Source: Mucinivorans hirudinis (GTDB taxonomy: Bacteria; Bacteroidota; Bacteroidia; Bacteroidales; Rikenellaceae). From it: a stretch of DNA of 64,000 bases. Under the pieces are notes generated by a model. It was not told the DNA's origin, did no database searches, and worked only from the letters and a program-made list of their open reading frames with translations. The position numbers and the translations under genes are program-made. Shown here piece by piece: positions 25,979-34,544 of this stretch (its first letter is position 1; each line of letters begins with the position of its first letter). The stretch is from assembly GCA_000723505.1 (NCBI GenBank), contig HG934468.1, forward strand, positions 1,582,798-1,646,797, read 5' to 3'.

Positions 25979-26279
25979 CGTAGCTGTCCAAGTCGAGCAC
26001 CTCGCTTATATACCACCCCTCCAACTCGTCCAAAATCTCGCCCACGTGTTCGGCATACTCCTCCTCGCTCTTACCCTCAAAAAACTCAGGGTTAAAGCAT
26101 TCAGCAACCGCAACATAATCTTGCTCGCCATTTTCGTGCTGTATGAAGCGATAAATCTCATCCTCCTCGGGCTCTTCGTCCAACACGGCAAAAAGCATCT
26201 TGGGCTCGCCCGTATAGAGAATAAATTCCGAATCCGAATACTCGAAACTCGAAGCCGACATAAACAAAGGGAGTTCCAT
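25971..26279 (-). CDS. Small acidic protein of unknown function
   Basis: 102 residues, strongly acidic (many Glu and Asp, for example EEPEEDE near residue 35 and LDLDSYDD at the end). I do not recognise the family and see no signal peptide or membrane segment. Its start-to-stop frame is clean, it overlaps the DUF4271 gene by eight bases on the same strand, and its codon use resembles its neighbours, so it is likely real. It may be the first gene of the DUF4271-hemD-rnpA-yidD transcript. Confidence 0.6.
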   Translation of the reverse strand: MELPLFMSASSFEYSDSEFILYTGEPKMLFAVLDEEPEEDEIYRFIQHENGEQDYVAVAECFNPEFFEGKSEEEYAEHVGEILDELEGWYISEVLDLDSYDD

Positions 26280-26332
26280 AGTGATTAGTTTTTAGTGATT
26301 AGTTTTCAGTGGAGAATATTGGCATCAAAAAA

Positions 26333-27637
26333 CTAACGATTCTCCGCCAAAAACTCCCCTCCAATATCTTTTCTATAATATTTATTTTGGTAGTCTATGT
26401 TTTCGATGACGCAATAGCTCATTTCTGCAGCCTGAGCAATCGAGTCTGCGAGCGAAGTTACAGCCAGCACTCGTCCGCCACAAGTTACTATATCTGAGCC
26501 TTTTCGTGCCGTTCCCGCGTGGAAAATTACGCTACCTTCCCTCTGTTGGGAAAGCCCACTTATCGGAAAACCCTTTTCGTAGCAATCCGGATATCCACCC
26601 GATACCATCATCACCGTAACGGCAGTTTTCGAGCTGATTTTCAACTCTTTCTCTTCGAGGGTCACATTTACGATTCCGTCAAAGAGGTCGAGAATGTCAC
26701 TTTCAATTCTCGCAAAGACAACCTCGGTTTCGGGGTCACCCATTCGCACATTGTATTCTATAACCTTCGGTTCGCCATCCACGTTCATCAACCCTATGAA
26801 AACGAACCCTTTGTATCCCAACTCTTCTTGAGCAATGCCGTTTATGGTGGGCTCGATAATTCTCACGCGCACCTTCTCCATAAACACCTCATCTGCAAAT
26901 GGCACAGGCGACACAGCCCCCATACCACCCGTATTCAGACCCGTATCTCCCTCTCCGATACGCTTATAGTCCTTCGCCTCGGGTAGAATCTTGTAGCTCT
27001 TGCCGTCCGTTGCCACAAACACGGAGCACTCAATTCCGCTCAGGTACTCCTCAATAACAACCTTGGCACTTGCCTTGCCGAATTTTCCGTCAAGCATCTC
27101 TTGCAATGCCCCCTTTGCCTCTGCTAGGTCATTAATTATCAGCACACCCTTGCCCGCTGCCAGCCCGTTAGCCTTGAGCACATAGGGCGCAGTAAGGGAG
27201 TCTAGGAATTCCTCTGCTTCCGCTCTATTCTCCTTTGTGGCAGTGAAATAGCGTGCCGTTGGGATTTTATGACGCATCATAAATCCCTTGGCGAGCTCCT
27301 TGCTGCCCTCAAGAGCGGCACCTGCTGCCGATGGACCGAGAATATGTATATGGCGAATCTCTTCGTCGTCCTTGAAATAATCCTTGATGCCACGCACCAA
27401 GGGCTCTTCCGAACCCACAACCACAAGGTTTATATAGTTTTGAAGTACAAACTGCTTCACGACGGAGAAGTCTAGCGGGTCAATGTCTACGTTGATGCCG
27501 TAGGTTGCTGTTCCGCCATTCCCCGGCGCGATAAATAGTCGTCCAAGCTTCTCACTTTGAGCTATCTTCCACGCAAAAGCCGATTCACGTCCCCCGCTTC
27601 CGAGTAGGAGTACATTTGTTGATGCTGGCAATTTCAT
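26333..27637 (-). CDS. purD: Phosphoribosylamine-glycine ligase
   Basis: 434 residues from the ATG at 27637 (MKLPASTNVLLLGSGGRESA). The 27 extra upstream codons run through an AT-rich promoter-like region with TATCTTTG on the minus strand at 27659-27666, so they are not coding. ATP-grasp features are VVIEEYLSGIECSVF, GEGDTGLNTGGMGAVSP and EYNVRMGDPETEV. It catalyses the second step of purine synthesis. guaB at 51 kb is a later step. ispF lies 52 bases upstream on the same strand. Confidence 0.95.
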   Translation of the reverse strand: MKLPASTNVLLLGSGGRESAFAWKIAQSEKLGRLFIAPGNGGTATYGINVDIDPLDFSVVKQFVLQNYINLVVVGSEEPLVRGIKDYFKDDEEIRHIHILGPSAAGAALEGSKELAKGFMMRHKIPTARYFTATKENRAEAEEFLDSLTAPYVLKANGLAAGKGVLIINDLAEAKGALQEMLDGKFGKASAKVVIEEYLSGIECSVFVATDGKSYKILPEAKDYKRIGEGDTGLNTGGMGAVSPVPFADEVFMEKVRVRIIEPTINGIAQEELGYKGFVFIGLMNVDGEPKVIEYNVRMGDPETEVVFARIESDILDLFDGIVNVTLEEKELKISSKTAVTVMMVSGGYPDCYEKGFPISGLSQQREGSVIFHAGTARKGSDIVTCGGRVLAVTSLADSIAQAAEMSYCVIENIDYQNKYYRKDIGGEFLAENR

Positions 27638-27689
27638 ATAAAATTTCTTTACTGGATACAAAGATAATACTTTTTTGCAAATGTAGTCA

Positions 27690-28169
27690 CTATTTTTTAC
27701 CGTCAATAAGTACCACACTCATAACCGCAATACCTTCCTCGCGCCCTGTAAAACCCAGCTTTTCAGTGGTTGTTGCCTTCACAGAAATTTGCTCTGTCTT
27801 CACCCCCATTATATCTGATAATGAGGAGCGAATCGACTCTATGTAGGGGCGAAATTTCGGCTGTTGGGCGATGATTACAATGTCGCAATTTACGACTTGA
27901 TAACCATTTTCGCTCAACAAATTGCAACATTTTTTCAATAAAATTTTGCTGTCGATGCCCTTGTAGGCGGGGTCGTTATCGGGAAAGTGCACCCCAATGT
28001 CGCCTAATGCCGCCGCGCCCAGCAACGCATCGCAGAGCGAGTGAATCAGCACATCACCATCCGAATGAGCCACAAAACCTGCGCTGTGCTCTACCCGAAC
28101 ACCGCCCATCCACATCGGCAGCCCCTCTCCCAGAGCGTGCACATCATAACCATTACCTATTCTCATCAT
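27690..28169 (-). CDS. ispF: 2-C-methyl-D-erythritol 2,4-cyclodiphosphate synthase
   Basis: 159 residues, standard length. Metal ligands are in GYDVHALGEG and AHSDGDVLIHSLCDALLGAAALGDIGVHFPD, and the C-terminal KATTTEKLGFTGREEGIA motif is present. It forms the cyclic diphosphate of the MEP isoprenoid pathway in the cytoplasm as a trimer. dxr of the same pathway is 10 kb away on the same strand. The TAGGAC-type repeat relic (28190-28222) lies between it and hflX. Confidence 0.95.
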   Translation of the reverse strand: MMRIGNGYDVHALGEGLPMWMGGVRVEHSAGFVAHSDGDVLIHSLCDALLGAAALGDIGVHFPDNDPAYKGIDSKILLKKCCNLLSENGYQVVNCDIVIIAQQPKFRPYIESIRSSLSDIMGVKTEQISVKATTTEKLGFTGREEGIAVMSVVLIDGKK

Positions 28170-28189
28170 AGTTTCCCCCCAGTACTATA

Positions 28190-28222
28190 TGTTCTAAATG
28201 TCCCCAAAGTCCGACCACCCTT
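28190..28222. repeat. Relic of the TAGGAC/TAGGTC short repeat family
   Basis: On the minus strand the stretch reads GGTGGTCGGACTTTGGGG then ACATTTAGAAC, resembling the words in dnaX (12446-12480) and upstream of feoAB (51091-51172). It lies between ispF and hflX. Confidence 0.4.
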
Positions 28223-29417
28223 AGTACAAAAAATTATTATAAGGATACCTTACCTTATGAATATCTCTTACCATCGCATAGAGCTCCTCTTTCATCTGTG
28301 AAATTCCGGTACCATTTTTCGCTGAAATGAATATGGCGGCTTCTGTTTTAGATAGATATCCCTTTTTCAAATCCTCCAGCGAGCGATTCTCATCGGTCAT
28401 TGGCAATAAATCATCTTCCTCTTTTACAACGTACTGGTAGGCATCAATCTTATTGAAGATGTAGAAAACAGGTTTTTCGCCTGCCCCTATCTCCTGCAAA
28501 GTTTTTTTGACAACTTCGATTTGTGCCTCGAACCCCGGATGCGAAATGTCTACCACGTGGAGCAGCAAATCTGCTTCGCGCACCTCGTCCAGAGTCGATT
28601 TGAATGACTCCACCAACTGGTGAGGTAGCTTACGTATAAACCCGACAGTATCTGACAATAGAAATGGCAGATTCTCTAAAACCACCTTGCGAACGGTTGT
28701 GTCCAAGGTTGCAAAGAGTTTGTTTTCTGCAAAAACCTCGCTCTTGCTCAACGTGTTCATCAGCGTCGATTTGCCAACGTTGGTGTACCCCACCAGCGCA
28801 ACACGCACAAACTCGCCGCGATTACTACGCTGCACCGCCATTTGCCTATCTATTTTAGTCAGCTCCTCTTTGAGGCGGGTGATTCGCCCACGGACAATCC
28901 GACGGTCGGTCTCTATCTCTCTCTCCCCTGCCCCACCTCGCGTACCGATACCCCCACGTTGCCGCTCCAAGTGTGTCCACATACCGCTCAGCCGCGGCAA
29001 CATATATTGCCAATGCGCCAAATCTACCTGGGTTTTGGCATAGGCAGTCGTGGCACGCTGGGTAAAGATTTCGAGGATAAGTATGGTACGGTCTAACACC
29101 CTTATTGCCAACTCCTTCTCTATATTGCGCAGCTGCGAGGGTGAGAGCTCATCATCGAAAATCACCGCATCTATCTCATTATCTTCGCAGTATGTGCGAA
29201 TCTCCTCTAGTTTTCCCTCTCCGACAAAGGTACGTTTGTGTGGTTGTGAGAGTCTTTGAGTGAAGATGTTAATGGTCTGGGCACCGGCTGTTTCTGCCAA
29301 AAATCGCAGCTCCTCCAAGTACTCCGCCACTACCCTATCTTGCTCCCTGTCGCGGATAATGCCTACGAGCACTACCCTATCTGTTTTTTTCTCAGTTAAT
29401 TTTCCCTTTTCCATCAT
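28221..29417 (-). CDS. hflX: Ribosome-associated GTPase HflX
   Basis: 398 residues from the ATG at 29417 (a second ATG follows at 29414). The longer frame starts at a GTG (29438) inside the tonB terminator hairpin and is rejected. The N-terminal HflX domain contains FVGEGKLEEI and the glycine-rich GGIGTRGGAGEREIETDRR. The GTPase domain has G1 GYTNVGKST, G3 DTVGFI and G4 NKID. It splits stalled or stress-affected 70S ribosomes. The start codon lies at the edge of the T tract of the tonB terminator, so its own promoter is not obvious. Confidence 0.94.
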   Translation of the reverse strand: MMEKGKLTEKKTDRVVLVGIIRDREQDRVVAEYLEELRFLAETAGAQTINIFTQRLSQPHKRTFVGEGKLEEIRTYCEDNEIDAVIFDDELSPSQLRNIEKELAIRVLDRTILILEIFTQRATTAYAKTQVDLAHWQYMLPRLSGMWTHLERQRGGIGTRGGAGEREIETDRRIVRGRITRLKEELTKIDRQMAVQRSNRGEFVRVALVGYTNVGKSTLMNTLSKSEVFAENKLFATLDTTVRKVVLENLPFLLSDTVGFIRKLPHQLVESFKSTLDEVREADLLLHVVDISHPGFEAQIEVVKKTLQEIGAGEKPVFYIFNKIDAYQYVVKEEDDLLPMTDENRSLEDLKKGYLSKTEAAIFISAKNGTGISQMKEELYAMVRDIHKVRYPYNNFLY

Positions 29418-29454
29418 AAAAAAATGCGCGGTCACCATTGCTGAAGACCGCGCG
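29418..29454 (-). terminator. Rho-independent terminator of tonB, abutting hflX
   Basis: On the minus strand GCGCGGTC and GACCGCGC (29446-29453 and 29426-29433) form the stem, followed by seven T residues (29418-29424). The hflX ATG comes immediately after. Confidence 0.85.
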
Positions 29455-29477
29455 ATAACTAGTTGTTAACTATCCTC

Positions 29478-30170
29478 TTATTGCAGTTTGAATACAACCG
29501 GTATAGTAAATGTTACACGCACGGGACGACCACGGTTTTCACCCGGAGCCCACTTTGGCGACGACTTGATTTTATTTACGGCAGCAGCATCTAATTCACG
29601 GTCTACCGAGCGGAGAACTTTAATGTTAGACACTGACCCATCGCGCTCCACAACGAACTGTACGATAACCTGCCCTTGGATTCCGTTATCCGCCGCAACC
29701 TGGGGATAGGTCAGCCCCTTCTGCACCCACAGGCGGAAGTCGTTATCTGTACCGCCTTGGAAGGTAGGCATTTTGTCCGCTTTTAGCACCGGTACGTCAT
29801 CCGTTACCTCATCCTCCGAAGATGATTTGGTGAAAGTTTTTGTAACGAAGTCACCACTCGCCAAAAGGTCATCGTTGAAGAGGTTACTAGCATCCTGCGT
29901 GATTTTGGTGTCATTGGTTACGATATTGAGCAGGTCGGCAACCACGACTGTCTGTTTTGGGATTTCAACTTTTTGTTCCTCTTGGATTGTGATTTCTGTA
30001 AGGTCTTCTTCGACAGCGTCTTGAGTGAGCTCCATAGAGTCAATTACCTTTTCGCTCTTACTCCACGAGAATAGCGAGATTGTCACGCATAGAGCGATGA
30101 CAATACCCGTCAGAAGGAAGGATGACTTTTTGTTTTGAAGGTCAGCCTTTGGTGATTTTTTTAGTTCCAT
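29478..30170 (-). CDS. tonB: TonB-family energy transducer
   Basis: 230 residues: a short cytoplasmic N-terminus, one membrane anchor (about 17-34, SFLLTGIVIALCVTISLF), an acidic periplasmic spacer and a C-terminal TonB domain (about 135-230, PTFQGGTDNDFRLWV ... SSPKWAPG). It transmits the proton motive force from ExbB/ExbD to outer-membrane receptors. The last 100 residues closely match the C-terminus of the M56 protein at 13057, including the identical PVVFKLQ end. The exbB/exbD genes are at 55-57.5 kb and not adjacent. Confidence 0.92.
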   Translation of the reverse strand: MELKKSPKADLQNKKSSFLLTGIVIALCVTISLFSWSKSEKVIDSMELTQDAVEEDLTEITIQEEQKVEIPKQTVVVADLLNIVTNDTKITQDASNLFNDDLLASGDFVTKTFTKSSSEDEVTDDVPVLKADKMPTFQGGTDNDFRLWVQKGLTYPQVAADNGIQGQVIVQFVVERDGSVSNIKVLRSVDRELDAAAVNKIKSSPKWAPGENRGRPVRVTFTIPVVFKLQ

Positions 30171-30299
30171 AGGGTTATTTTTTGATTATTATTAACTTAG
30201 TTTTCAGTGAGTAGCCCACTATTTGTTCCACAAAGCTATCAATTTATTTTTAATAAAACAATATTTTCAAAAGATTTTTCGGGATTGCCCTCTTTTTCG

Positions 30300-30307
30300 T
30301 ACTTTTG
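30300..30307 (+). promoter_or_regulatory. -7 box (TACTTTTG) of rlmN
   Basis: TACTTTTG matches TAnnTTTG. A poor TTTC-type -33 element lies 19 bases upstream. It supports starting rlmN at 30357 rather than at 30207. Confidence 0.5.
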
Positions 30308-30356
30308 CCAAAAATTCTTGCCCCAAATTATTTCCATTAGTCCCTCAATTTTTCAA

Positions 30357-31400
30357 ATGTCTCTCCCCTCTCACCACCCCTCCCCCAACCTTCTCGGCAA
30401 ATCGCTCCACGAGCTCACCGAGATAGCCCTAAGTTTCGGACTGAAGCGTTTTGCCGGTGCTCAGTTGGCGCGCTGGCTCTACCCATCTCGCGCTGTATCC
30501 TTTGAGCAGATGAGCAATATTTCGGCAAGCGTGCGCGCGATGCTCGGCGAGAAGTTCCGGGTCGGGCGGCAGGAGTCTAGGGAGGTGGCTATCAGCCGCG
30601 ACGGCACAAAGAAATATCTGTTTGAGACTGCCGACGGAAATTTCATCGAGAGCGTATATATTCCCGACAACGAGCGGCATACGCTCTGCATATCCTCTCA
30701 GGCGGGTTGCAGGATGGGTTGCCGATTTTGTATGACGGCGCGAATGGGTTTTCGGGGGCAGCTGTCTGCCGGGGAGATTGTCAATCAGATAATGTCTGTG
30801 GCGGAGGCGGAGCAGCTGACCAATATCGTGTATATGGGTATGGGTGAGCCGTTGGATAACGTGGATAATGTGCTGCGAAGCATCGAGATTATGACCGCCT
30901 CGTGGGGCTTTGCGTGGAGTCCGACACGGATTACCCTCTCCACAATCGGCGTTCTACCCTCTTTGGAGCGATTTTTGAACGAGTGCAAAGTCAATCTTGC
31001 GGTGTCGCTTCACAGTCCCTTCGATGGTGAACGAACAAAGCTGATGCCAATGCAAAAGGCTTATCCAATAGGGAAAGTCCTCGAGGTTTTGAAGAGTTAT
31101 GATTGGCGCGGTCAGCGGCGTTTGACATTTGAATACATTCTATTTGAGGGTGTTAATGATCGCCGCGAGGATATAAATGAATTGATAAAATTACTCAAAG
31201 GGTTGGAGTGTCGTGTTAATTTGATACGTTTTCACGCGATTCCGGATAGTGATTTGCGAGGGGTATCGGCAGAGAAGTTGTCTTGGTTCAACGGAGAGTT
31301 GAACTCCGCCGGCATCCGTACAACCACTCGTTCGTCACGTGGCGAAGATATACTTGCTGCCTGCGGCTTATTAGCAACCTCCAACCATCCTACATTATGA
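30357..31400 (+). CDS. rlmN: 23S rRNA/tRNA adenine-C2 methyltransferase RlmN
   Basis: 347 residues from the ATG at 30357. The 50 upstream codons cover the promoter and look non-coding. The radical SAM motif is CRMGCRFC (C-x3-C-x2-C), followed by NIVYMGMGEPLDN and the C-terminal RGEDILAACG with the second catalytic cysteine. It methylates A2503 of 23S rRNA and A37 of some tRNAs. Its TGA overlaps the ATG of argH (ATGA), so the two genes are translationally coupled. Confidence 0.95.
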   Translation: MSLPSHHPSPNLLGKSLHELTEIALSFGLKRFAGAQLARWLYPSRAVSFEQMSNISASVRAMLGEKFRVGRQESREVAISRDGTKKYLFETADGNFIESVYIPDNERHTLCISSQAGCRMGCRFCMTARMGFRGQLSAGEIVNQIMSVAEAEQLTNIVYMGMGEPLDNVDNVLRSIEIMTASWGFAWSPTRITLSTIGVLPSLERFLNECKVNLAVSLHSPFDGERTKLMPMQKAYPIGKVLEVLKSYDWRGQRRLTFEYILFEGVNDRREDINELIKLLKGLECRVNLIRFHAIPDSDLRGVSAEKLSWFNGELNSAGIRTTTRSSRGEDILAACGLLATSNHPTL

Positions 31401-32728
31401 AAATCTGGCAAAAAAACATAGCATCCACCGCCGAAGTGGATAGGTTTACGGTCGGTGCAGACCGCGAATTGGATTTACAATTAGCTAAGGCTGATGTTCT
31501 TGGCTCGTTAGCACATACGCGTATGTTGCAGACAATCTCACTCTTGACCGGCGAGGAGTTGGAGGTGGTTCAAAGAGAGCTTAAGGCTATCTATCGCGAG
31601 ATAGAGGCAGGCGATTTCCGCATTGACGATGGAGCAGAAGATGTTCATTCGCAGGTGGAAGCACTGCTTTGTGAACGTATCGGCGATACGGGGAAGAAGA
31701 TACATAGCGGACGTAGCCGCAATGACCAAGTTCTGGTAGATTTGCGGATTTTTCTCAGGCGCGAAATATACGAAATTGTGGGGCTGACGGAACAGCTTTT
31801 TAGCTCTCTTTCGTCACTTGCCGAACAATATAAAAACGTGCTGATGCCGGGTTACACACACCTGCAAATTGCTATGCCCTCGAGCTTTGGGCTTTGGTTT
31901 TCAGCCTATTCGGAAAGTTTGGCTGACGATTTACAAATGATGTTGGCAGCTTACCGCATCACAAATCGCAACCCTCTTGGTTCGGCGGCAGGCTATGGCA
32001 GCTCCTTTCCGCTTAATCGTTCGCTAACTACCGAACTATTGGGTTTTGACTCCCTCTGCTACTCGTCGGTCTATGCACAGATGGGGCGTGGAAAGACCGA
32101 GAGGGTGCTCTCCCAAGCAATCTCTTCGATAGCGGCAACGCTCGGAAAATTCGCATTGGATAACTGTCTGTACCTGAGCCAAAATTTCTCTTTCATCAGC
32201 TATCCTCCCGAACTGACAACGGGTAGTAGCATTATGCCCCACAAGAAAAACCCCGATGTTTGGGAGATTATGCGCGGCAAGTGTAATCTCTTGCAGGCTC
32301 TGCCCAACCAGATTACAATGCTTACGACCAACCTCCCAAGTGGCTATCATCGTGATTTACAACTACTAAAAGAGGTTCTCTTCCCTGCCATTCAATCTCT
32401 GAAAGGTTGCTTAGAGATGGCGGACTATATGTTGGCACATATTCGCGTGCGCGAGGGCATTTTGGCGGATAAGATGTATGATTATATTTTCAGCGTAGAG
32501 GTTGTTAATGATTTGGTTCTAAGCGGTGTGCCATTCCGCGAGGCTTACCGCAAAATCGGCTTGGATATCGAAAACGGCAACTATAACCCCTCTCGAGCTG
32601 TACACCACACTCACGAGGGCAGCATCGGGAATCTCTGTATTTCGTCAATCAACGAACAAATGCAAAGCGTAAAAACGGAGTTTAATTTCGAGAAATTTCT
32701 AACGGCTGAGAGAGAGTTGATATGTTAA
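31397..32728 (+). CDS. argH: Argininosuccinate lyase
   Basis: 443 residues from the ATG at 31397 that overlaps the rlmN stop. Motifs are HSGRSRNDQVLVDLR near residue 107, YTHLQIAMP and the family signature GSSIMPHKKNPD. It splits argininosuccinate into arginine and fumarate. No other arginine genes are adjacent. The downstream flippase gene starts seven bases before its stop, continuing the tightly packed operon. Confidence 0.95.
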   Translation: MKIWQKNIASTAEVDRFTVGADRELDLQLAKADVLGSLAHTRMLQTISLLTGEELEVVQRELKAIYREIEAGDFRIDDGAEDVHSQVEALLCERIGDTGKKIHSGRSRNDQVLVDLRIFLRREIYEIVGLTEQLFSSLSSLAEQYKNVLMPGYTHLQIAMPSSFGLWFSAYSESLADDLQMMLAAYRITNRNPLGSAAGYGSSFPLNRSLTTELLGFDSLCYSSVYAQMGRGKTERVLSQAISSIAATLGKFALDNCLYLSQNFSFISYPPELTTGSSIMPHKKNPDVWEIMRGKCNLLQALPNQITMLTTNLPSGYHRDLQLLKEVLFPAIQSLKGCLEMADYMLAHIRVREGILADKMYDYIFSVEVVNDLVLSGVPFREAYRKIGLDIENGNYNPSRAVHHTHEGSIGNLCISSINEQMQSVKTEFNFEKFLTAERELIC

Positions 32729-34137
32729 GAAAATTAGCCTCACAAACAGCCATTTACGGCATCAGTCACACGTTGAGCAAGTTTCTCAACTATCTGTTGG
32801 TGCCCTATCTGACACGGATAATGTCGGACGGTGTCTATGGTGAGGTCAATCTCTACTACGCAATAATACCTCTTGCTAATGTGGTACTTACGATGGGTTT
32901 TGCAACTTCTTATTTCCGTTTTGCGGCAAAAACTGACAGCGAGCAGCAGAAGAGAGAACTTTTTAGTACCCTTTGGATTTCGGTCTCGACTCTTGCGTTT
33001 ATCTTTTTTGTGGTGCTCTCATTATTTTCTAAATACCTTAATTACACCGATGTAGCGTGGTATATGGTGGCGACGGCAGCGCTGATTATGGTCGATAATG
33101 TCAATGCAATTCCCTTTGCATTGCTGAGAGAGCAGGGTAGGGCAAAGCTCTATACCATTATAAACGTTAGTAATGTGGTTATCAATGTTGTGCTGTGCTA
33201 CGCATTTTATTCATTCATTCCGAATGCTGCCTCGGTGGCGGGTTATGTGATACTTGCAAACCTTGTGGCAAGCCTTTCGAGTACGATAATGTTGCTGCCC
33301 TCGGCACTCAAAATGTTTGTTAAAAAGTATTCATTCGCCACACTACGAACAATAACAAAATATTCATTCCCGCTGATGGTCGCCGGATTGATGGGCGTTG
33401 CAAGTGATTTCATAGACAGACAGATGCTCAAATCAATATTGCCTGCCGATATTGCTAATAGCCAGGTTGGTATATACGCGGCGGTATCGAAAATTGCTGC
33501 CCTGATGGTGATTTTTCGCACAGTCTACGCGCTTGGTGCTGAGCCTTTTTTCCTGCAAAATTTTGCGAAAGATGATTTTAAGAGAAGTAATGCCGAGGCT
33601 ACGAAATACTTTACCATCGCAGGTTTGGCTATATTTCTGCTAATCACCCTTTTTGAGCCTCTTTTTGCTCCGCTAATCGGAGCTTCGTTCCGCTCGGGAA
33701 TGGATGTCGTGCCGCTGCTTTTACTTGCAAACCTATTTACGGGAATGCTGGTGAACCTCTCGTTTTGGTATAAGCAGACCGACAAAACTCGCGTAGCTCT
33801 CTATGTAACCATTAGCGGCTTGGCGGCGACTATCCTGCTAAATTATGTTTTGATTCCGCTTTTCGGGTACGAGGGTTCGGCGTGGGCAAGGCTCGCATCT
33901 ACAATGATTATGTGCTTGATTAGCTATTTTTTAGGACAAAAGTATTACAAAATACCATACAGTCGAAAGATATTGGACTACTTCATTATTGCTGTGGCGC
34001 TCTTTTTTCTCTCGCGCCAAACAACAACTTTTGAGCCGATTTTGCGTTATTCTATAAATATTTTACTATATTTGTTATACCTAACCATTGTTACAATTTT
34101 TGAATGGAAAAAGTTAAAGTCATTAATAGGTCGTTGA
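32722..34137 (+). CDS. Polysaccharide flippase (Wzx/MATE-like)
   Basis: 471 residues with 12-14 predicted membrane helices and the N-terminal pattern [31 protein letters not shown] that is common to Wzx-type exporters. Such proteins move lipid-linked sugars across the inner membrane; the substrate is unknown here. It overlaps argH by seven bases at the 5' end and dut by 34 bases at the 3' end. A second flippase-like gene is at 47221. Confidence 0.85.
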   Translation: MLRKLASQTAIYGISHTLSKFLNYLLVPYLTRIMSDGVYGEVNLYYAIIPLANVVLTMGFATSYFRFAAKTDSEQQKRELFSTLWISVSTLAFIFFVVLSLFSKYLNYTDVAWYMVATAALIMVDNVNAIPFALLREQGRAKLYTIINVSNVVINVVLCYAFYSFIPNAASVAGYVILANLVASLSSTIMLLPSALKMFVKKYSFATLRTITKYSFPLMVAGLMGVASDFIDRQMLKSILPADIANSQVGIYAAVSKIAALMVIFRTVYALGAEPFFLQNFAKDDFKRSNAEATKYFTIAGLAIFLLITLFEPLFAPLIGASFRSGMDVVPLLLLANLFTGMLVNLSFWYKQTDKTRVALYVTISGLAATILLNYVLIPLFGYEGSAWARLASTMIMCLISYFLGQKYYKIPYSRKILDYFIIAVALFFLSRQTTTFEPILRYSINILLYLLYLTIVTIFEWKKLKSLIGR

Positions 34138-34538
34138 ACCCCCTGCCAAGCTACTCGACGTGTGCTGCGGTTGGACTTGATTTGCGTGCCAATCTATCTG
34201 AGCCAATTATACTTAAACCTCTTCATCGCGTCTTAGTTCCAACGGGACTTTATGTGGAAATACCTGTCGGTTTCGAGATTCAGGTTCGCCCGCGAAGCGG
34301 TTTGGCGGCTAAACACGGTGTCACCGTGCTTAATGCTCCGGGCACTATAGACCCCGATTATCGTGGCGAAATTAAGGTTATTCTTGTAAATCTTTCCGAC
34401 ACTGATTTTATAATTGAAAATGGCGAGCGCGTAGCTCAGGCTGTTTTGGCGCGATACGAGCAGCTGGAGTGGCAGGTGGTTGATAATCTTGAGGATAGTG
34501 AGCGCGGGGCGGGCGGCTTCGGCTCGACAGGGAGGTAG
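34104..34538 (+). CDS. dut: dUTP diphosphatase
   Basis: 144 residues with all five dUTPase motifs: [40 protein letters not shown] and [11 protein letters not shown]. It hydrolyses dUTP to dUMP as a homotrimer, limiting uracil in DNA. The ATG lies 34 bases inside the flippase gene; the N-terminal [15 protein letters not shown] is normal, so the overlap looks genuine. Confidence 0.95.
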   Translation: MEKVKVINRSLNPLPSYSTCAAVGLDLRANLSEPIILKPLHRVLVPTGLYVEIPVGFEIQVRPRSGLAAKHGVTVLNAPGTIDPDYRGEIKVILVNLSDTDFIIENGERVAQAVLARYEQLEWQVVDNLEDSERGAGGFGSTGR

Positions 34539-34544
34539 TTTCAT

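Noticed and set aside
28545-28560. CACGTG core in hflX as parS
   Set aside because: The flanks do not match the palindrome; it is a chance hexamer in coding sequence.
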